From Saccoglossus kowalevskii (taxonomy: Eukaryota; Hemichordata; Enteropneusta; Harrimaniidae): a stretch of DNA of 47,606 nucleotides. Position numbers and translations under genes: made by a program. Under the pieces are notes generated by a model. The model had not been told where the DNA came from. It was given only the letters and a program-made list of their open reading frames with translations, and searched no databases. Below are positions 12,056-23,928 of the stretch, piece by piece (position 1 is the first letter of the stretch; each line of letters starts with the position of its first letter). The stretch spans positions 1 to 47,606 of the forward strand of contig NW_003134358.1 of the NCBI RefSeq assembly GCF_000003605.2. The letters are read 5' to 3'.

Positions 12056-13400
12056 AACATATATTCATTAATGTCATAACCAATAGTAATACTAGCAGCA
12101 GGACTAGATGGGTCATCCCAAGGACTGGCTCATTATAAAGACTAACATCAGTTATACCACCCTCGGCGACACGACTAGCAGTAGATGAATAATTCTAGGA
12201 ACTAACTTCAATATTTTCTACTGTCAACTGTACGTTTGAACGGGCCATTCTAAGGACTGACATTAGTAATACTACTCTCAACCACACAACATCACTAGCA
12301 GATGGGACTGACATCAGTAATGTTTTATCAATCACATCATTGGCAGTAGAGGAATTATAATATCATTGTGCCAATTTAATGCGCTACCCCGACGTCAAGC
12401 AGGCCTAGTCGAACACAAGCACCAATGAAGCTGTGGTTGGCATTTTAGACTGATAACTCTAAGCAGGAAAAATGAAAATAATTCACAAATAATGCACAAA
12501 GGCAGTACGGTGATTATTTCGACCTTTGTTATGCTTTGTTATTCACGGAGATTGAGAATCGCTTAAAAGACCATTATCCATATTATGTAAATTAATCTAT
12601 ATCTATAATTGTCCTTTTTATGATTTGTTGTTATGTGTTGCTATGTAGCGATATATTTCAAATGTTACTGTTATACCAATTATAAAGTGTTTAACAAAAT
12701 ATTTTTAGATCGATGATTGTAATCATCACCAGTATTTCTAGAATTATTACTAGATGTTTCTGGTGTGCATGAGACACTTATTGTATTTCAAATTCACGTA
12801 TATGTTAGGTTACCACGACTTGGAAGACACCTGTATGCGTGGTAAAACCAGTTTTAATGAGCATTTGCAGTAGCACTGGAACACAATACACCATTTAATG
12901 TTGTCTACGTTACCAAACACATACACTTATGTGCTATTCAAAGATATTTTAATATTATTTTAATTATTCACGTTTATTAGACTTTAATATATAGCACAGT
13001 TGCACATATATAGCTAGATGTGCAAGTAAGACATGATTTACAAGTCTATATATTCGAGTGAACTCCTGTGGAGAAAGGTCAAATATTCTATCCAGCATGA
13101 TCCACTGCTTCGTTTAATGCATGAGAACATGCTACTCCTTATTTTCTTAGCACTAGAACAACCTAATAACACTTAACATGCACGTTTTCCCTGTGAGACC
13201 AGGTATTTAATCGCTTGGCTGCATAAATCGAACTAAACATGCCCTTTATAGAAACTGAATAATATGCCATACTAACTAGGTTATGCTCCACTGAAATACA
13301 ATACAACTGTTCCTCCACTAATTAGTCTGTGAATCTATCGCTAGCTTTGATTTCATTGCTTTAGGTGTTATGCCAGGTAATGATGTTTTCAAACCTGTGA
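12056..13400 (+). other. Presumed 3' UTR and downstream flank of the receptor, with degenerate internal repeats
   Basis: Three related stretches follow the stop (about 12108-12190, 12239-12305 and 12307-12355). Each carries a version of AAGGACTGACATYAGTAAT and a CACTAGCAG or GGCAGTAGA block, which suggests a decayed tandem repeat. I found no AATAAA in the first kilobase; TATAAA near 12682 is a weak alternative. The 3' end is therefore unplaced. No gene is seen up to 13400. Confidence 0.4.
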
Positions 13401-13896
13401 TGACGTCGCTGAAAGTAGGTCAGTTCAACATTTTGACTGGGTTTATTTAGGTGCCGTACCATGTATTTAATGAATAAGGTACTACCAATTCCAATGTAAC
13501 TTTGCATTAAGTATTTGATGACCTAATCGCGGAGAAAAAACTTTATAGTCCAGAAAAGTGCGATGCAATGATTCTGTACTTTTAATGCATTCAGTGAGTT
13601 GTGTCATCAACGAATGATGCACTAGGGAAATGCGATCATGTTCCTACTAATGAATAACAATCATGGAATGAACATTCGTTATCTACATATAACCCCATAT
13701 AACACCGAAGTTGAAATAATAAGCATATTTAAATTGGCAATGTATACATTTGTATTCCAACACACTTCAAAATATAACCGTGTTTTCACTTCACGAGCAA
13801 GCAGGTTGTACGACATATCACTTTAGAAAAAGCAATGTGAGATATATAACTAACTCATTCTCTTGCGAATGCCTTCTTTCTAGTGACAAACACATA

Positions 13897-13908
13897 CCCC
13901 CCCCCCCC
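13897..13908 (+). repeat. Homopolymer C tract
   Basis: A run of twelve C, about 60 bases before a family A miniature element. Length may be uncertain in the assembly. Confidence 0.9.
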
Positions 13909-13966
13909 GCTTGCAAAAAGTCCTTACATAAGTTATGTATACAACTTTGAAATATGTAAACAGCGC

Positions 13967-14122
13967 TTAAAGCGGGGGAGTCGTCACCTGGCTGCGTCAG
14001 ATGGCCACAGCGTGTCATTGTTTACAAACAAGCGTCTACCTATGAGCCTTTGCGTTTTAGCGTGTGTTGTTATCGTCGCTTGGGACTCAATTCCCGCGCA
14101 GGTGCAGACCCTCCCGCTTTAA
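13967..14122. mobile_element. TTAA-flanked miniature inverted-repeat element (family A, second copy)
   Basis: About 156 bp. The left end reads TTAAAGCGGGGGAGTCGTC and the right end GACCCTCCCGCTTTAA, which are imperfect inverted repeats with TTAA on both sides. In reverse orientation it matches the copy in receptor intron 1 (9880-10005). This copy has an extra stretch of about 30 bases. It has no coding capacity and is assumed to be non-autonomous. Confidence 0.75.
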
Positions 14123-15209
14123 CATAACCTCATTTTATCGCACAGCCAGTTTGACACATTTTGACAAAATTATTGAAATATATGCTTTGCGTGATCACTT
14201 GAAGATTATATAGTTACACACTTTTGTCGAGTCAGACAATACATAAATTAAGTAAAGCAAAACATTTGTTTAACAATACTGCAATATTAAGAGAGTTGTG
14301 TTCTTATTGTTTAAACCTTCTTAAGATATTTGACATTCTTTTAAATAGTTAACTTCATATTATCCAAGAAGGGCAGAAGAAATATCTTGAAGGAAATATT
14401 TTTATAAATTTCCATAACGATATGACATTCATATACTATAAATAATAAGGTAATGAACATTAAACTGATGGATTTCAAGCAATGTATTGATATGAGGCAC
14501 ACATTTGTATACATATATTGTTTATAAGTGGATTGACTTATCTCTTGTGTACTATTAAATCAAAAACCTTATAAAGCAAGGCATGATGTGTGTGTTGTAT
14601 TATCCTTTATAATATTCTTAAAGCAATGAAATAAAAGTATGTCACATACAAATAAAACAATGAGTAAGTGTTCACAATATATCTAGCATAATGTTATTTA
14701 GATTAGTTTAGTTGAAAAATAAATAAGCGTGTATGCTGTATTGGCTAAAATAAATTAAAAGGCAGTACATACTCTCAGTGCTGTAGTGACATGTTATGAC
14801 ACGGCCGCGCGTTTTTTTTGAAAACGTTCAAATATGAGACGCTTTCAACCTACTCTTCATAAATAGGTGGGGTATGACACGTCTCCATCTGACCAATGTG
14901 TTTTTCATATCGCCCATTTGACCATACTCATTGTAGCATTGGCACGTCACATGTAACCTCGGAGAAAAATGTGTTTGAGCAAGGGACGAAGCTTATTCGA
15001 CAAAACGGCCAGTCATTTTCGAACAAAATAACAATCGTTCTCACATTGTGGTGTTTTCCAGCCATCCGACAACAAATTGTTGACATTTATTTCATTGTAT
15101 TATCTATAAAATTAAAATATCTCAAAATGTTGACCACAGCAACATTAAGAAAGCTACATCATTGCCCATAATTGTAACCTTGGCTCCCATGAACATCACC
15201 AAAGTTACA
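14123..15209. other. Non-coding AT-rich stretch
   Basis: No coding frame, RNA gene or clear repeat is supported here. Confidence 0.5.
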
Positions 15210-15342
15210 TTAAAGCGCGGTGGTCGTCGCGCAGCGCGTGTTCGAATTTCATGTAAATAAACAATGTATTTTACACGCGTTGTATACGTCGTTATGAGTT
15301 CCATATCGAGCAGGACGCGGCGCGACGACTGCCGCCCTTTAA
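15210..15342. mobile_element. TTAA-flanked miniature inverted-repeat element (family B, copy 1)
   Basis: 133 bp with TTAA at each end. The left end is TTAAAGCGCGGTGGTCGTCG and the right end CGACGACTGCCGCCCTTTAA, which are imperfect inverted repeats. The interior (TTTCATGTAAATAAACAATG, ACACGCGTTG) matches 18493-18624 in reverse orientation. Family B shares its terminal type TTAAAGNGNGG followed by GTCGTC with family A, so both may use one transposase. No frame is present. Confidence 0.8.
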
Positions 15343-15615
15343 TACTGTCTACATTCTGGTCCAGCGTACGGTTAAAAGTTGAAATAACAGGTTCGATCAA
15401 GAAATGTTTTCAACATGTCAATGAAATAGTTGATTTATGTCTGTATTTCACGGACATTTTTCAAAAATGTGCGAGTGCTCTTCTACTGCACAATTAAGAC
15501 AACTTTATTTGATGTTCGCCTCGCCACTATGGCTGCCATTAAAACACTTTAGAGGGTACGCGGTTTGAACGAAAATGGAATTCTGTGTGTTCTGTTCTCT
15601 GTTCATAGATTCCAA

Positions 15616-15735
15616 ATTTTAGTGCATTGTGGGATCGTTAGTTCAGGTTGCAGGAGCGGTTGCGCTTTGTGATTGGCGGAGTTGTGTTCGATCACGATTT
15701 GATTCGGGCAAAGCTATCCCACAATGCACTAAAAT
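15616..15735. mobile_element. 120-bp element with perfect 20-bp terminal inverted repeats
   Basis: ATTTTAGTGCATTGTGGGAT at 15616-15635 is the exact reverse complement of 15716-15735. The 80-base interior has no coding frame. Perfect 20-base termini point to a recently moved or recently gene-converted miniature element. No convincing target-site duplication is visible at its borders. It is unlike the TTAA families nearby. Confidence 0.75.
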
Positions 15736-15971
15736 AGTGAGAACGCTCGCCGTTTATATACGTTTCCACGTTGTGCAGGGCGTGTAAATAATTACGACAT
15801 ACGACGTCCTGTAAAAAAGGGTCCGTTGGTGGTGCCATTTACTAGCTTTAACATTATAATTACATTGCAAAGTAATTGAAAACATGTTCGGGCTCTTGGT
15901 ATTTATACTGTCGTGTATAAATTACAATAATTGCAATAAATTTCAATAAAATTAAATTCAATAGTTGTTGC
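15736..15971. other. Non-coding stretch
   Basis: AT-rich with no supported feature. Confidence 0.4.
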
Positions 15972-16241
15972 CTACTGACCTTGTGTGCAGACTATTATGT
16001 CTGTCGGCAGATTCGATAGGCTGCCACTCGTATTGTGGTGAATCTGAGTGAACAAATAGTTAATGAAGTGGAGGTCAATATTATTGTTTAATGACATGAA
16101 GAGGAAATAATCTGGTATAATAGAATGACCTTGGTGTCTGTTGCTATGTTTTAGCATCAATAAATCTATTTGTGGTGCTTTCAGACCTGCCCAGACATTC
16201 TTTATATAACAATCCAAGATGGCAGCTAATGTGGCTTTCAA
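15972..16241 (-). other. Possible minus-strand coding exon, unrecognised
   Basis: An open frame of about 89 codons ends at a TAG immediately after a good phase-1 donor (CACAAG|GTCAGTAG). Phase-1 acceptor AGs occur upstream, the clearest being GGGCAG before GTCTGAAAG. Phase 1 would fit joining to 17993-18184. The peptide is not recognised. It could be a terminal exon, an internal exon or chance. Confidence 0.2.
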
Positions 16242-17992
16242 TTTGTGGCAAGTTTTGATTTACATGATTATCAATTAAGGTAGAGATGCAGTTTACCTGA
16301 CAGGTATTTTAATTAGTTAATTAGGAAACGAAGATGACCTCCCTTGTCCACAAAACTATATATTTTCGGAAAGCTTATTGTATGAATTTTGAAATGTGCA
16401 CAAAAATGTGCTTTTTTGGTCAAAAGTGATTTAAAAAAAATAGCTTCTAAACCATGCTTCTGTTTCTTGTCAAAATTGGTTTATGGGTACATCTGTTTAC
16501 TATGAAAATAAGTACCGTCTTGAAAACTGTCTACCAGTTGTCAATTTTGCAGGGCAGAAACTCAAATTTCACTACCTCAAGTTTATGCATAAATTAACAC
16601 CCAGGCTAGTTGTCTGTACGATTGCTGTAACACTATTCAACTAAAAACAATGCCCGACGGCGTTTTGAAGATAAACACATTGTCAATCAATTGTGAAAAT
16701 TGTTCTGGGATGTGCACTAAAAAAAAGCTGAGATAATTGCTAATTTGCATAACAATTCACTCAGTAAGAAGTTTGCTAATGCTCAAAATTAAAATGGCTG
16801 TAACAGTTCCAAATTTAAATGTATTATCGTTTTGTTAAAAGCTAAATATAGTGCATAATATGGAGATCCCGTCATTTCTTTTTTTCACAATGTTTCTTTT
16901 TTTATTATTTATGTACACCTCGCTAAATCTTGCTAAGCATTCAAAAGAATGTTATCTATATTTTAAAATCGTTTTTTGAGTATGTCCCACTATTCACAAT
17001 TCTACAAAATTTTAACAGTCTATAGCCAAAACTGTTTGGATAATAAAAAGCAAAAAACAAAACAAATTCACTCCCAAGTGCCCATGAACCTGCATCTCTA
17101 CCTTAATAATACAATATATTTGTGTATAAATAATCAACTATTGTATATAATATATAAATAATCAACTATTGTATATGTTGTATTAATCGCATTTCAGACA
17201 AGCATGGTATTTGTTATTTCACTTGAATATCGAGCAAGAAATATTATGGCTGTTATAAATTTTATGAATCACTTCAGCAGAGTATAACACGTATTACTTA
17301 ACAGTTTCACAGCTTGTGTGGTGCATTGGATTGGGCAACCAGTCGTGATATATCCCTATCATATATTATGAGTGTTTCTTTTTGAATAAGTGTATGTGAT
17401 GTTCATTGTTTAGTGGCATTATTATTGTACATATTATAGTTGATCATTTGAACTGCAACAACTGAAAATAGTTCCCGTCCCTTGATGCTTTGTACATATA
17501 CTAACAAGTATACTAATATCCTATGGTAAACAACTTGGACATGAACTCGAGTAGTTCATCTTCGTGTAACACTAATTTTGTAAATTAGTCGTGATAAATC
17601 TATACGCCCTATATAGCAGTTTCAAGTTCGCAATTCAGATTGTGCGAAATTATTTTGAGATGCGAAGTAATGACACGTGTTTGTTTTTATGGTAGCATTC
17701 TATGTAGGTAGGTACCTGTTGTGTTTTAGAATCTAGTAGTTCAGAGATCCCGAATCAGCAAGAAGGCCCGACTAAATCATCTAAATTCTGTAATTCTTAC
17801 TATCTCTTTTATCAAATGTCCATGCAATACACTCCGAAAGACACCAACGACCATCGTTGATGTCGGTACCGGTCTGTTTACACTGGTCTTCATAACGCAA
17901 CTTGAATTGTCAAATGACGCTTAATGCACAGCTATCTCATTATCTTATCTGAAAATGCTTCACTGTGAACATTAACGCTCATTTACACTCAC
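16242..17992. other. Non-coding AT-rich stretch
   Basis: Apart from the weak exon candidate just below it, no coding frame, RNA gene or mobile element is supported. A short tandem of AATAATCAACTATTGTATAT occurs at 17127-17180. Confidence 0.45.
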
Positions 17993-18184
17993 CTTGGCGC
18001 TCTTCTCTTATTCCTTCGAAACAGCAGTGGGAGTTAGTGGATTGTGGTATATTGGTATCTTTGAGCAACTTGAGTTGGTCGAAATCGTTCATCAAACATT
18101 CAGTGCATGCTAGTTTTAATGCTTTAATCCAGCAGATGATTTTATCGTTTGTCACTTTGATGTCATCATCCAATGGGAGGTGTT
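17993..18184 (-). CDS. Probable internal coding exon, unrecognised protein
   Basis: 192 bases, phase 1 at both ends, with a strong acceptor (ATTATATACAG|AACACC) and a strong donor (CGCCAAG|GTGAGTGT). Only one frame is open throughout. It encodes about 64 residues, acidic at the start (HLPLDDDIK), then a Cys-rich helical-looking part (LKLACTECL) and a charged end (IREERQ). Phase 1 matches the donor of the last TPR exon at 25442, so it could be a C-terminal exon of the DED/NB-ARC/TPR gene across a 7.3 kb intron, or part of a separate small gene. I recognise no family. Confidence 0.4.
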
Positions 18185-18492
18185 CTGTATATAATACAAA
18201 ATGAGTAAACAACTTTAAAATATAACGATACTCAGAATTAAAAGTAGCGTAATTTTCTTTATTATTCCATATTTGGCAAGTCATTTAAAAAAGATGAAGA
18301 CAATTAATTGCAGATAAAGATCCATCGTATTAATTATTTAGAGAGAATGAATCCATGTACAAAAAGAAATCAAATCCAGCAACATATTTCGGGCATTGTT
18401 TTTTAATATGGCAAGAATTTGTCAAACATCTTAAAATTGTGCACGCCAACAAAAGATGAAATGATGTATAATAACAAATAACGTTTAAATAA

Positions 18493-18624
18493 TTAAAGGT
18501 CGGTGGTCGTCACGCCGTTTCCTTTTTGTCACGAGTCTCATAGCGACGTACACAACGCGTGTAAAAACATTGTTTATTTACATGAAATTGGAACACGCGC
18601 TGCGCGACGACCACCGCCCTTTAA
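18493..18624. mobile_element. TTAA-flanked miniature inverted-repeat element (family B, copy 2)
   Basis: 132 bp with TTAA at both ends: TTAAAGGTCGGTGGTCGTCA on the left and GCGACGACCACCGCCCTTTAA on the right. It lies in the opposite orientation to copy 1 at 15210-15342 and matches it along its length. It has no coding capacity. Confidence 0.8.
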
Positions 18625-19116
18625 TGCCGCGGCGTGTTTCATTATGGTATACGCATGATATATAATGTTACGTTCAAGTTGAAATTGTATAGATAATAAT
18701 TACCAAATGTTCGCGAACCAAAATGGATAGTATGAGCTAAAAAAATTCCAGACAGATTTTGCGCTAACTAATGCAGTTTTGTTCACAAAAGCGCACCGCG
18801 ATATTGAGATTTTAGTTGCATCATGGTGTTGTACGGTAAAACATACTTAACATGATTTATCAGTAGTACAGTGTACTACGATTAAAAACACTTTTCTAAG
18901 ATAATTTGTTCAACCAATGTGGAGGCAATTTCCTGTCGTGGTCGAAGAGCACAAAGTGATCATAGCAATTTGGATTGTAACGAGTTCTGAAAGCTCGATC
19001 GGAAATACATCAAACTAGTCATTTATACCAATCGCCGTGCCGTGCATGTATGTATGTCGAGACTCGCAACACATAGTAAGCTTCAATGTAATGTCGGGAA
19101 TTAATATATTGCTCAC

Positions 19117-19163
19117 CTCAATTTGAACTTGTTCCTTCTCGGATTCAGTAACTCCCCTGTGCT
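19117..19163 (-). other. Possible 47-base coding exon, unrecognised
   Basis: A pyrimidine-rich acceptor (TTCTTTATTTAACAG) and a consensus donor (TTGAG|GTGAGC) bound 47 bases that are open in phase 1 (EHRGVTESEKEQVQIE) and leave in phase 0. Like the exon at 17993-18184 it would begin with Glu-His when spliced to a G. It cannot precede that exon in frame: the junction would reach a stop after ten codons. It may be an alternative or poison exon, or belong to another transcript. Confidence 0.3.
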
Positions 19164-19199
19164 CTGTTAAATAAAGAACATCATACACTATGCTGGGCA

Positions 19200-22100
19200 T
19201 TAAAGTGTAATAAACTCTGTGTTATATAACGACATGTTAGTATTGTGTGTCATTTACAGTAACATTATCGACACTCAAATAGACAATTACAAAATAATTT
19301 AATTTAATAATTAAGTGTTACACCTAAGTTTGAAGTTATTTCAAATTGCAAATTGCAATATGAAATACAGCATAAACATACCATATCATTTATAATTCAC
19401 TCAGTTTAAAAATGACCACTTGTTGTCTCTTTCTTCGGTACGATTGTATCTGTGTCCTTCCGCTTATTCGACGCACCCTCTGAATAACGCAAAATCGATT
19501 CATAATTATATGGAACACCCAACGAGTCGGTTGAATCGAGGTCATATTACTGGAAATTATCGTCCATTCCATGGAAGAAATAGATGAGTTGATAATTGGT
19601 CATTCGGTTACATTGAAACGCTAATATGACAGCAATTTATGTTGGTAGTAAATATGCGTTCAATAATAACACTACATTATAGAAAAAAATCGATTTAGCT
19701 CAGTCAACAGCTCAACAGAAGCAGCATGTAACATTTTGTGTTGGCTATTTACTGAATAAACAATTGAAAGCTTATCAAGGTGAAGTCGGTACAACATTGT
19801 ATCATAAAATTCTTTTGTAAAATGGGTGGCGCATGTTTATTACACTAGGCGACTAGAAGTGTGAGTAGAGTAATCAACGACAACGGTATAATAAACAGTT
19901 ATATTGTCTCTAACCTTGTCTATATTGTCTCTCTATTTAAATCACTATGTGTTTAGACTAGACACTACTTTATTTCATTCTATTCAAAATACAAACTGTA
20001 TCACTATTCAATTGTCGAACCGCACTGATTTTCGCCGTATGCCAGTGTGTAGTTACATCACGCTATAAATAATAAAAAAAAATCTGGAAATGAAATAAAA
20101 TATTTGAAATAAAAATACCAACGTCTCAAGCAAGAAAACAAAACAAAACATTATAACATATTTCAATGCCAATATTTAATCAATATGTCATCAAGTAACC
20201 TTAATGCATGACTTTATTTATGACTCTACTTAAAGAAAATGGAAAAATATATTTACCCTGAAGCTGGTGACACGTCAACGTAACCACCCTCTAAACTGTT
20301 ATGTTAGCCGACTATAGAATCGGCCATTTTATTTTAACTTAGGGATTGACTATTAGAAACTATGGAGGAAACATCCGCACGTCTATTATTATTTTCATAC
20401 GTGGGTCACGTTGGCCAGTATTATCAAAAGAATATAGATTACATGATACGTGTAGTAATGATACAGAAGTGGTGAAAGCAGAATTGATGAATCATCATTT
20501 TCTGCTGCTGAAGTAAAATATTCATGGTCATAATAATTCCATATTGCTAGAAAACACTGTTTGATACATATATTGTTGACGAAATAAGACATTGCAATAT
20601 AGATAAAAGCGACATTGAATTTATTTAGCTACCTAGAGTAGGTGGAATTGTTATATTATAATGGCTGGCTTGGGATGGGGGCCAGTCTTGAAGTTTTCTG
20701 TCAGAGGTTACCTTAAAATGTCATGTTTCCTTTAGGGAGGGATCAAATTACGAATTGAAAGTAATCTCCTGATAGTAATGATAGTAATTTTATAAGTACA
20801 ATGCCATATTCACCGTGATGTCAGTATATGCTTTACACGTGGACTCTTGCAGATTGTGCTCTCCGACTTTGGGTTTACAACCATATCATGTATTATTCAT
20901 GAAATGTCAGCAGTGGTTTAACACATAAGTTACGTGCGGAATAACATGCGGAGGCGGAGTACAGGTCTGTTCGGTTATTGTTTACGACAACAACCGCCGG
21001 CATGAAAATTGACAAACATAGCAGTCTCTTAAACTAGTTATGTACAAGCAAATGCGAAATGTGATTAGCTCAGTTGAAATTTCGTATAGTATGAGTTTGC
21101 CAGGACAATTGTCAAAGATGGCCCGCACGCGGTACGGCTTAGGTAATTGTATCGATCGACGTATAGCAGTACTTGTAGTAATAATTTAATAAGAACAAAA
21201 ACAATTGTTTTGACGTTTTGTGGTGTATGAGGAGTTTCAATTACTTTTTCTATACGCAATGCTTTCGTTTTTGGGGATAAATGTGTAATAATAACGGAGA
21301 TTTTGTGGCGTGTATGCAGGTAAAGCGCCTGAGTGTAGTGCTATAAATAAAAAGTATCAAACACAAAATATATCAGAAATGACTAAAATACCATCACAAA
21401 GATTAAAACCCGCACAAGAACAGCAATGAGCTCACAACTATACTGAAGAGTGCCCGTCTTTCTCGCGCTCCGTACTCGCTCTGGCGCTTCGCTGCGCGTT
21501 GGCAGGCCTCTGTGGTGAAAAACCATGCATCTTAATCTCTAATAGTACTATTTGTACTCATACAAGTATTGTTGTCTTATTCTCGTGAACTACTTTGTTT
21601 TTTGGAGAACGGCAAAAAGTAGGACCCACGACGATAAACTATGATATTTACCCGTTACGTAAAGTTGTGATTGACACGCACAGATGACGTGGAATAAAAG
21701 CGTAAGATATTTTCATTTGAATTCTTTAAGCTTAAATTGAACCTTAAGAATCAATGAACCAAAATTCAATGACCTCCAAAAATTTTAACCAGAGTATCGT
21801 TCGATTAAAGCAGCAATATCTGTAACTATCAATGTTTTTTTTTCGAATTTTTGTTATTTTTAATAAAACATTTTTCGTGTCAGTAGTCGTGATTTGTAAC
21901 GGCAATCGCCGAGGTGTGAACACTAAAAGCTTAGCATATACGCTATATACAGAATGATAACATGTGGCCGGGAGATATGTCTAGGTCTGCAGAGGGCGCC
22001 ATCTATAGAAATACAGTTTTGTCAAGCAAAACGTAGGGTTCACAGTACAAGATGACAACTTACTTGAGAGGGTACACCCGTTCTCACGGATGCGTCATAT

Positions 22101-22200
22101 TATTGTACGGTTCATCACGGGACCGATTTCTACGAAATGACGACTACTCGACCCGTAGTTTTCCCGTCGTATTGTATGCGACATTAGCCTTGTGTTAGGC
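19200..22200. other. Non-coding tract
   Basis: AT-rich with scattered short frames that lack coding character. A short CG-rich segment at 21455-21500 (GCGCTCCGTACTCGCTCTGG) looks like a repeat fragment. No gene or RNA is supported. Confidence 0.45.
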
Positions 22201-22224
22201 AGAGGCAGCACACGAAATTTTCCA

Positions 22225-22248
22225 TGTGTGTGTGTGGGGGGGGGGGGG
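22225..22248 (+). repeat. TG microsatellite running into poly-G
   Basis: Alternating TG followed by thirteen G. It starts a GC-richer block to about 22440 that includes a GGGGGT...CCCC inverted stretch near 22288-22314 and looks like a fragment of a dispersed repeat. Confidence 0.8.
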
Positions 22249-22751
22249 CTGCTCATCGTCCCTCGCGGCGAAGTTGCGACAATTATAGGGGGTCTGGGAA
22301 TGCCCCCTTACAAATTTTGAAATCTAGACCCTTTGAAACGATATTTCCTGCATTTTGAGAGGCAAATTATACTGACACAAAGGAGGGACGCATTTTTTTC
22401 GACCCTCGGCGCCACCGCCGCCACTGTTAGGTCACTTTACGAGTAGGGGGGTGATTGTCTCTAAAACGATATTACGATAAGACTTAGTCGTCTTTATATG
22501 TTCAAAATCAAAAGACTTAGTTGTCTTTAAATGTTCAAAATCAAAATTACAGGTATTGCGACTTTACAGGTTAGTGAAGGTCGTGTTCTACATCGGTTCC
22601 ATGCAAAGTCCACCAGGCCTGCATAATATATTGTTTGTTTACGGGAAATTCAAACACGCACTGCACGATGTGACATGTAACTACATATTGTGGACATGTT
22701 TTAGCCTTTGACCTTTGTGATTTATATGTTTTGATATTCATGTATACATAC

Positions 22752-22803
22752 CGTCCCAATTGTGCCAGACAGCATTCTGTTCAATAGCGTGACAACAGCT
22801 CAT
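22752..22803 (-). other. Possible start exon, unrecognised
   Basis: An ATG at 22803 opens 17 codons (MSCCHAIEQNAVWHNWD) ending at a donor GGACG|GTATGT in phase 1. Phase 1 would splice to either 19163 or 18184 on the same strand and could make a small separate gene. Support is only the phase match and a fair donor. Confidence 0.15.
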
Positions 22804-23689
22804 CTCAAAGCTACCACAAGAAAACTTGTTGACCGGTGCATACTGCCACACTAGCACAGGTATTCGATTGTGGAAAAGAGGACTGGTCGTCTAACCAATT
22901 ACATAGCCCAATCAGGCTTTTATGAATACTGTCGCATTGAAGCCTGCATGGTTCACACTTGCATGGGAAGTACAATTGAAACTGCCTCAGACTTGTTAAT
23001 GTAAATGCAACCAAAATATTTGTGATTATGAATAATTAAATTGTCAACTTTATTAATCTTCCAGGATCAACATTCACCCAATATTGATATTCACGGGTTA
23101 TCTCGGAGTGCTGATATAAGTATGCAGTGGTAGAAAGAAAAACAAAACATGTGTGCATTGAAGATTTAATTATAATTAACTCAACAAAATGCAATATAGT
23201 AACTACATCACAGTAAATACAGTTACACTATAAAATATAGCTGTAAGCAGTAACGATTGTCGTAGGTCAATAGGCTATTCAACACACGATGCTACGACTA
23301 TGTCAGTCGTTGCCAGGGAAGTAGCCAATAACAAACCCCTAAATTTAACATATACTTATGAAGTTTATTGTCAAGAACTTGAACTGGTTGCTATGGGTTG
23401 TAAGATGTCAAAATGGCCTCTTTACTAGTAGAGTGGCAATTACTATTTATGTTCAACAGAATGCTGTTTTAGTTGTTGGTTGCTATGGGAGTTGGTTTGC
23501 ATACTAGAAACACGTTCATCCCACTGCTAAACACTTATTCTTGAAAGAAATTTGATGAACAAGATTTTGCCGCCCCAAATCAGGACATAAGAATTCTTAG
23601 ACACAGTATGACCTACACACATCAATATACACACCTATGCTAAAAATGGGCTGGGGTAAAAATGAAAACCGCACTAAACCAGTTTGATT

Positions 23690-23896
23690 AAAATCAGATC
23701 TTACTGGGCTTTTTTATTCTTTAATTTTTTTTTATTTCAGTCATATTTTTTCCTTATTTCTATCTTTCAATTTTCTGACCCAAAGACCTCCGAACGAAGA
23801 TCTTAGTTCATCAGATCTCTTAAATAACTAGATTAGGCCACACTGACTTAATTTTATAGATGACATCCACGCGCGCATTAGTTTTCGCCTGTTCTC

Positions 23897-23928
<32 letters not shown>

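Noticed and set aside
13818-14122. Overlapping frames on both strands near 13.8-14.1 kb
   Set aside because: They arise from the poly-C tract and the GC-rich family A miniature element.
15122-15497. Frames of 77-92 codons on both strands
   Set aside because: They overlie a family B miniature element and change composition at its borders.
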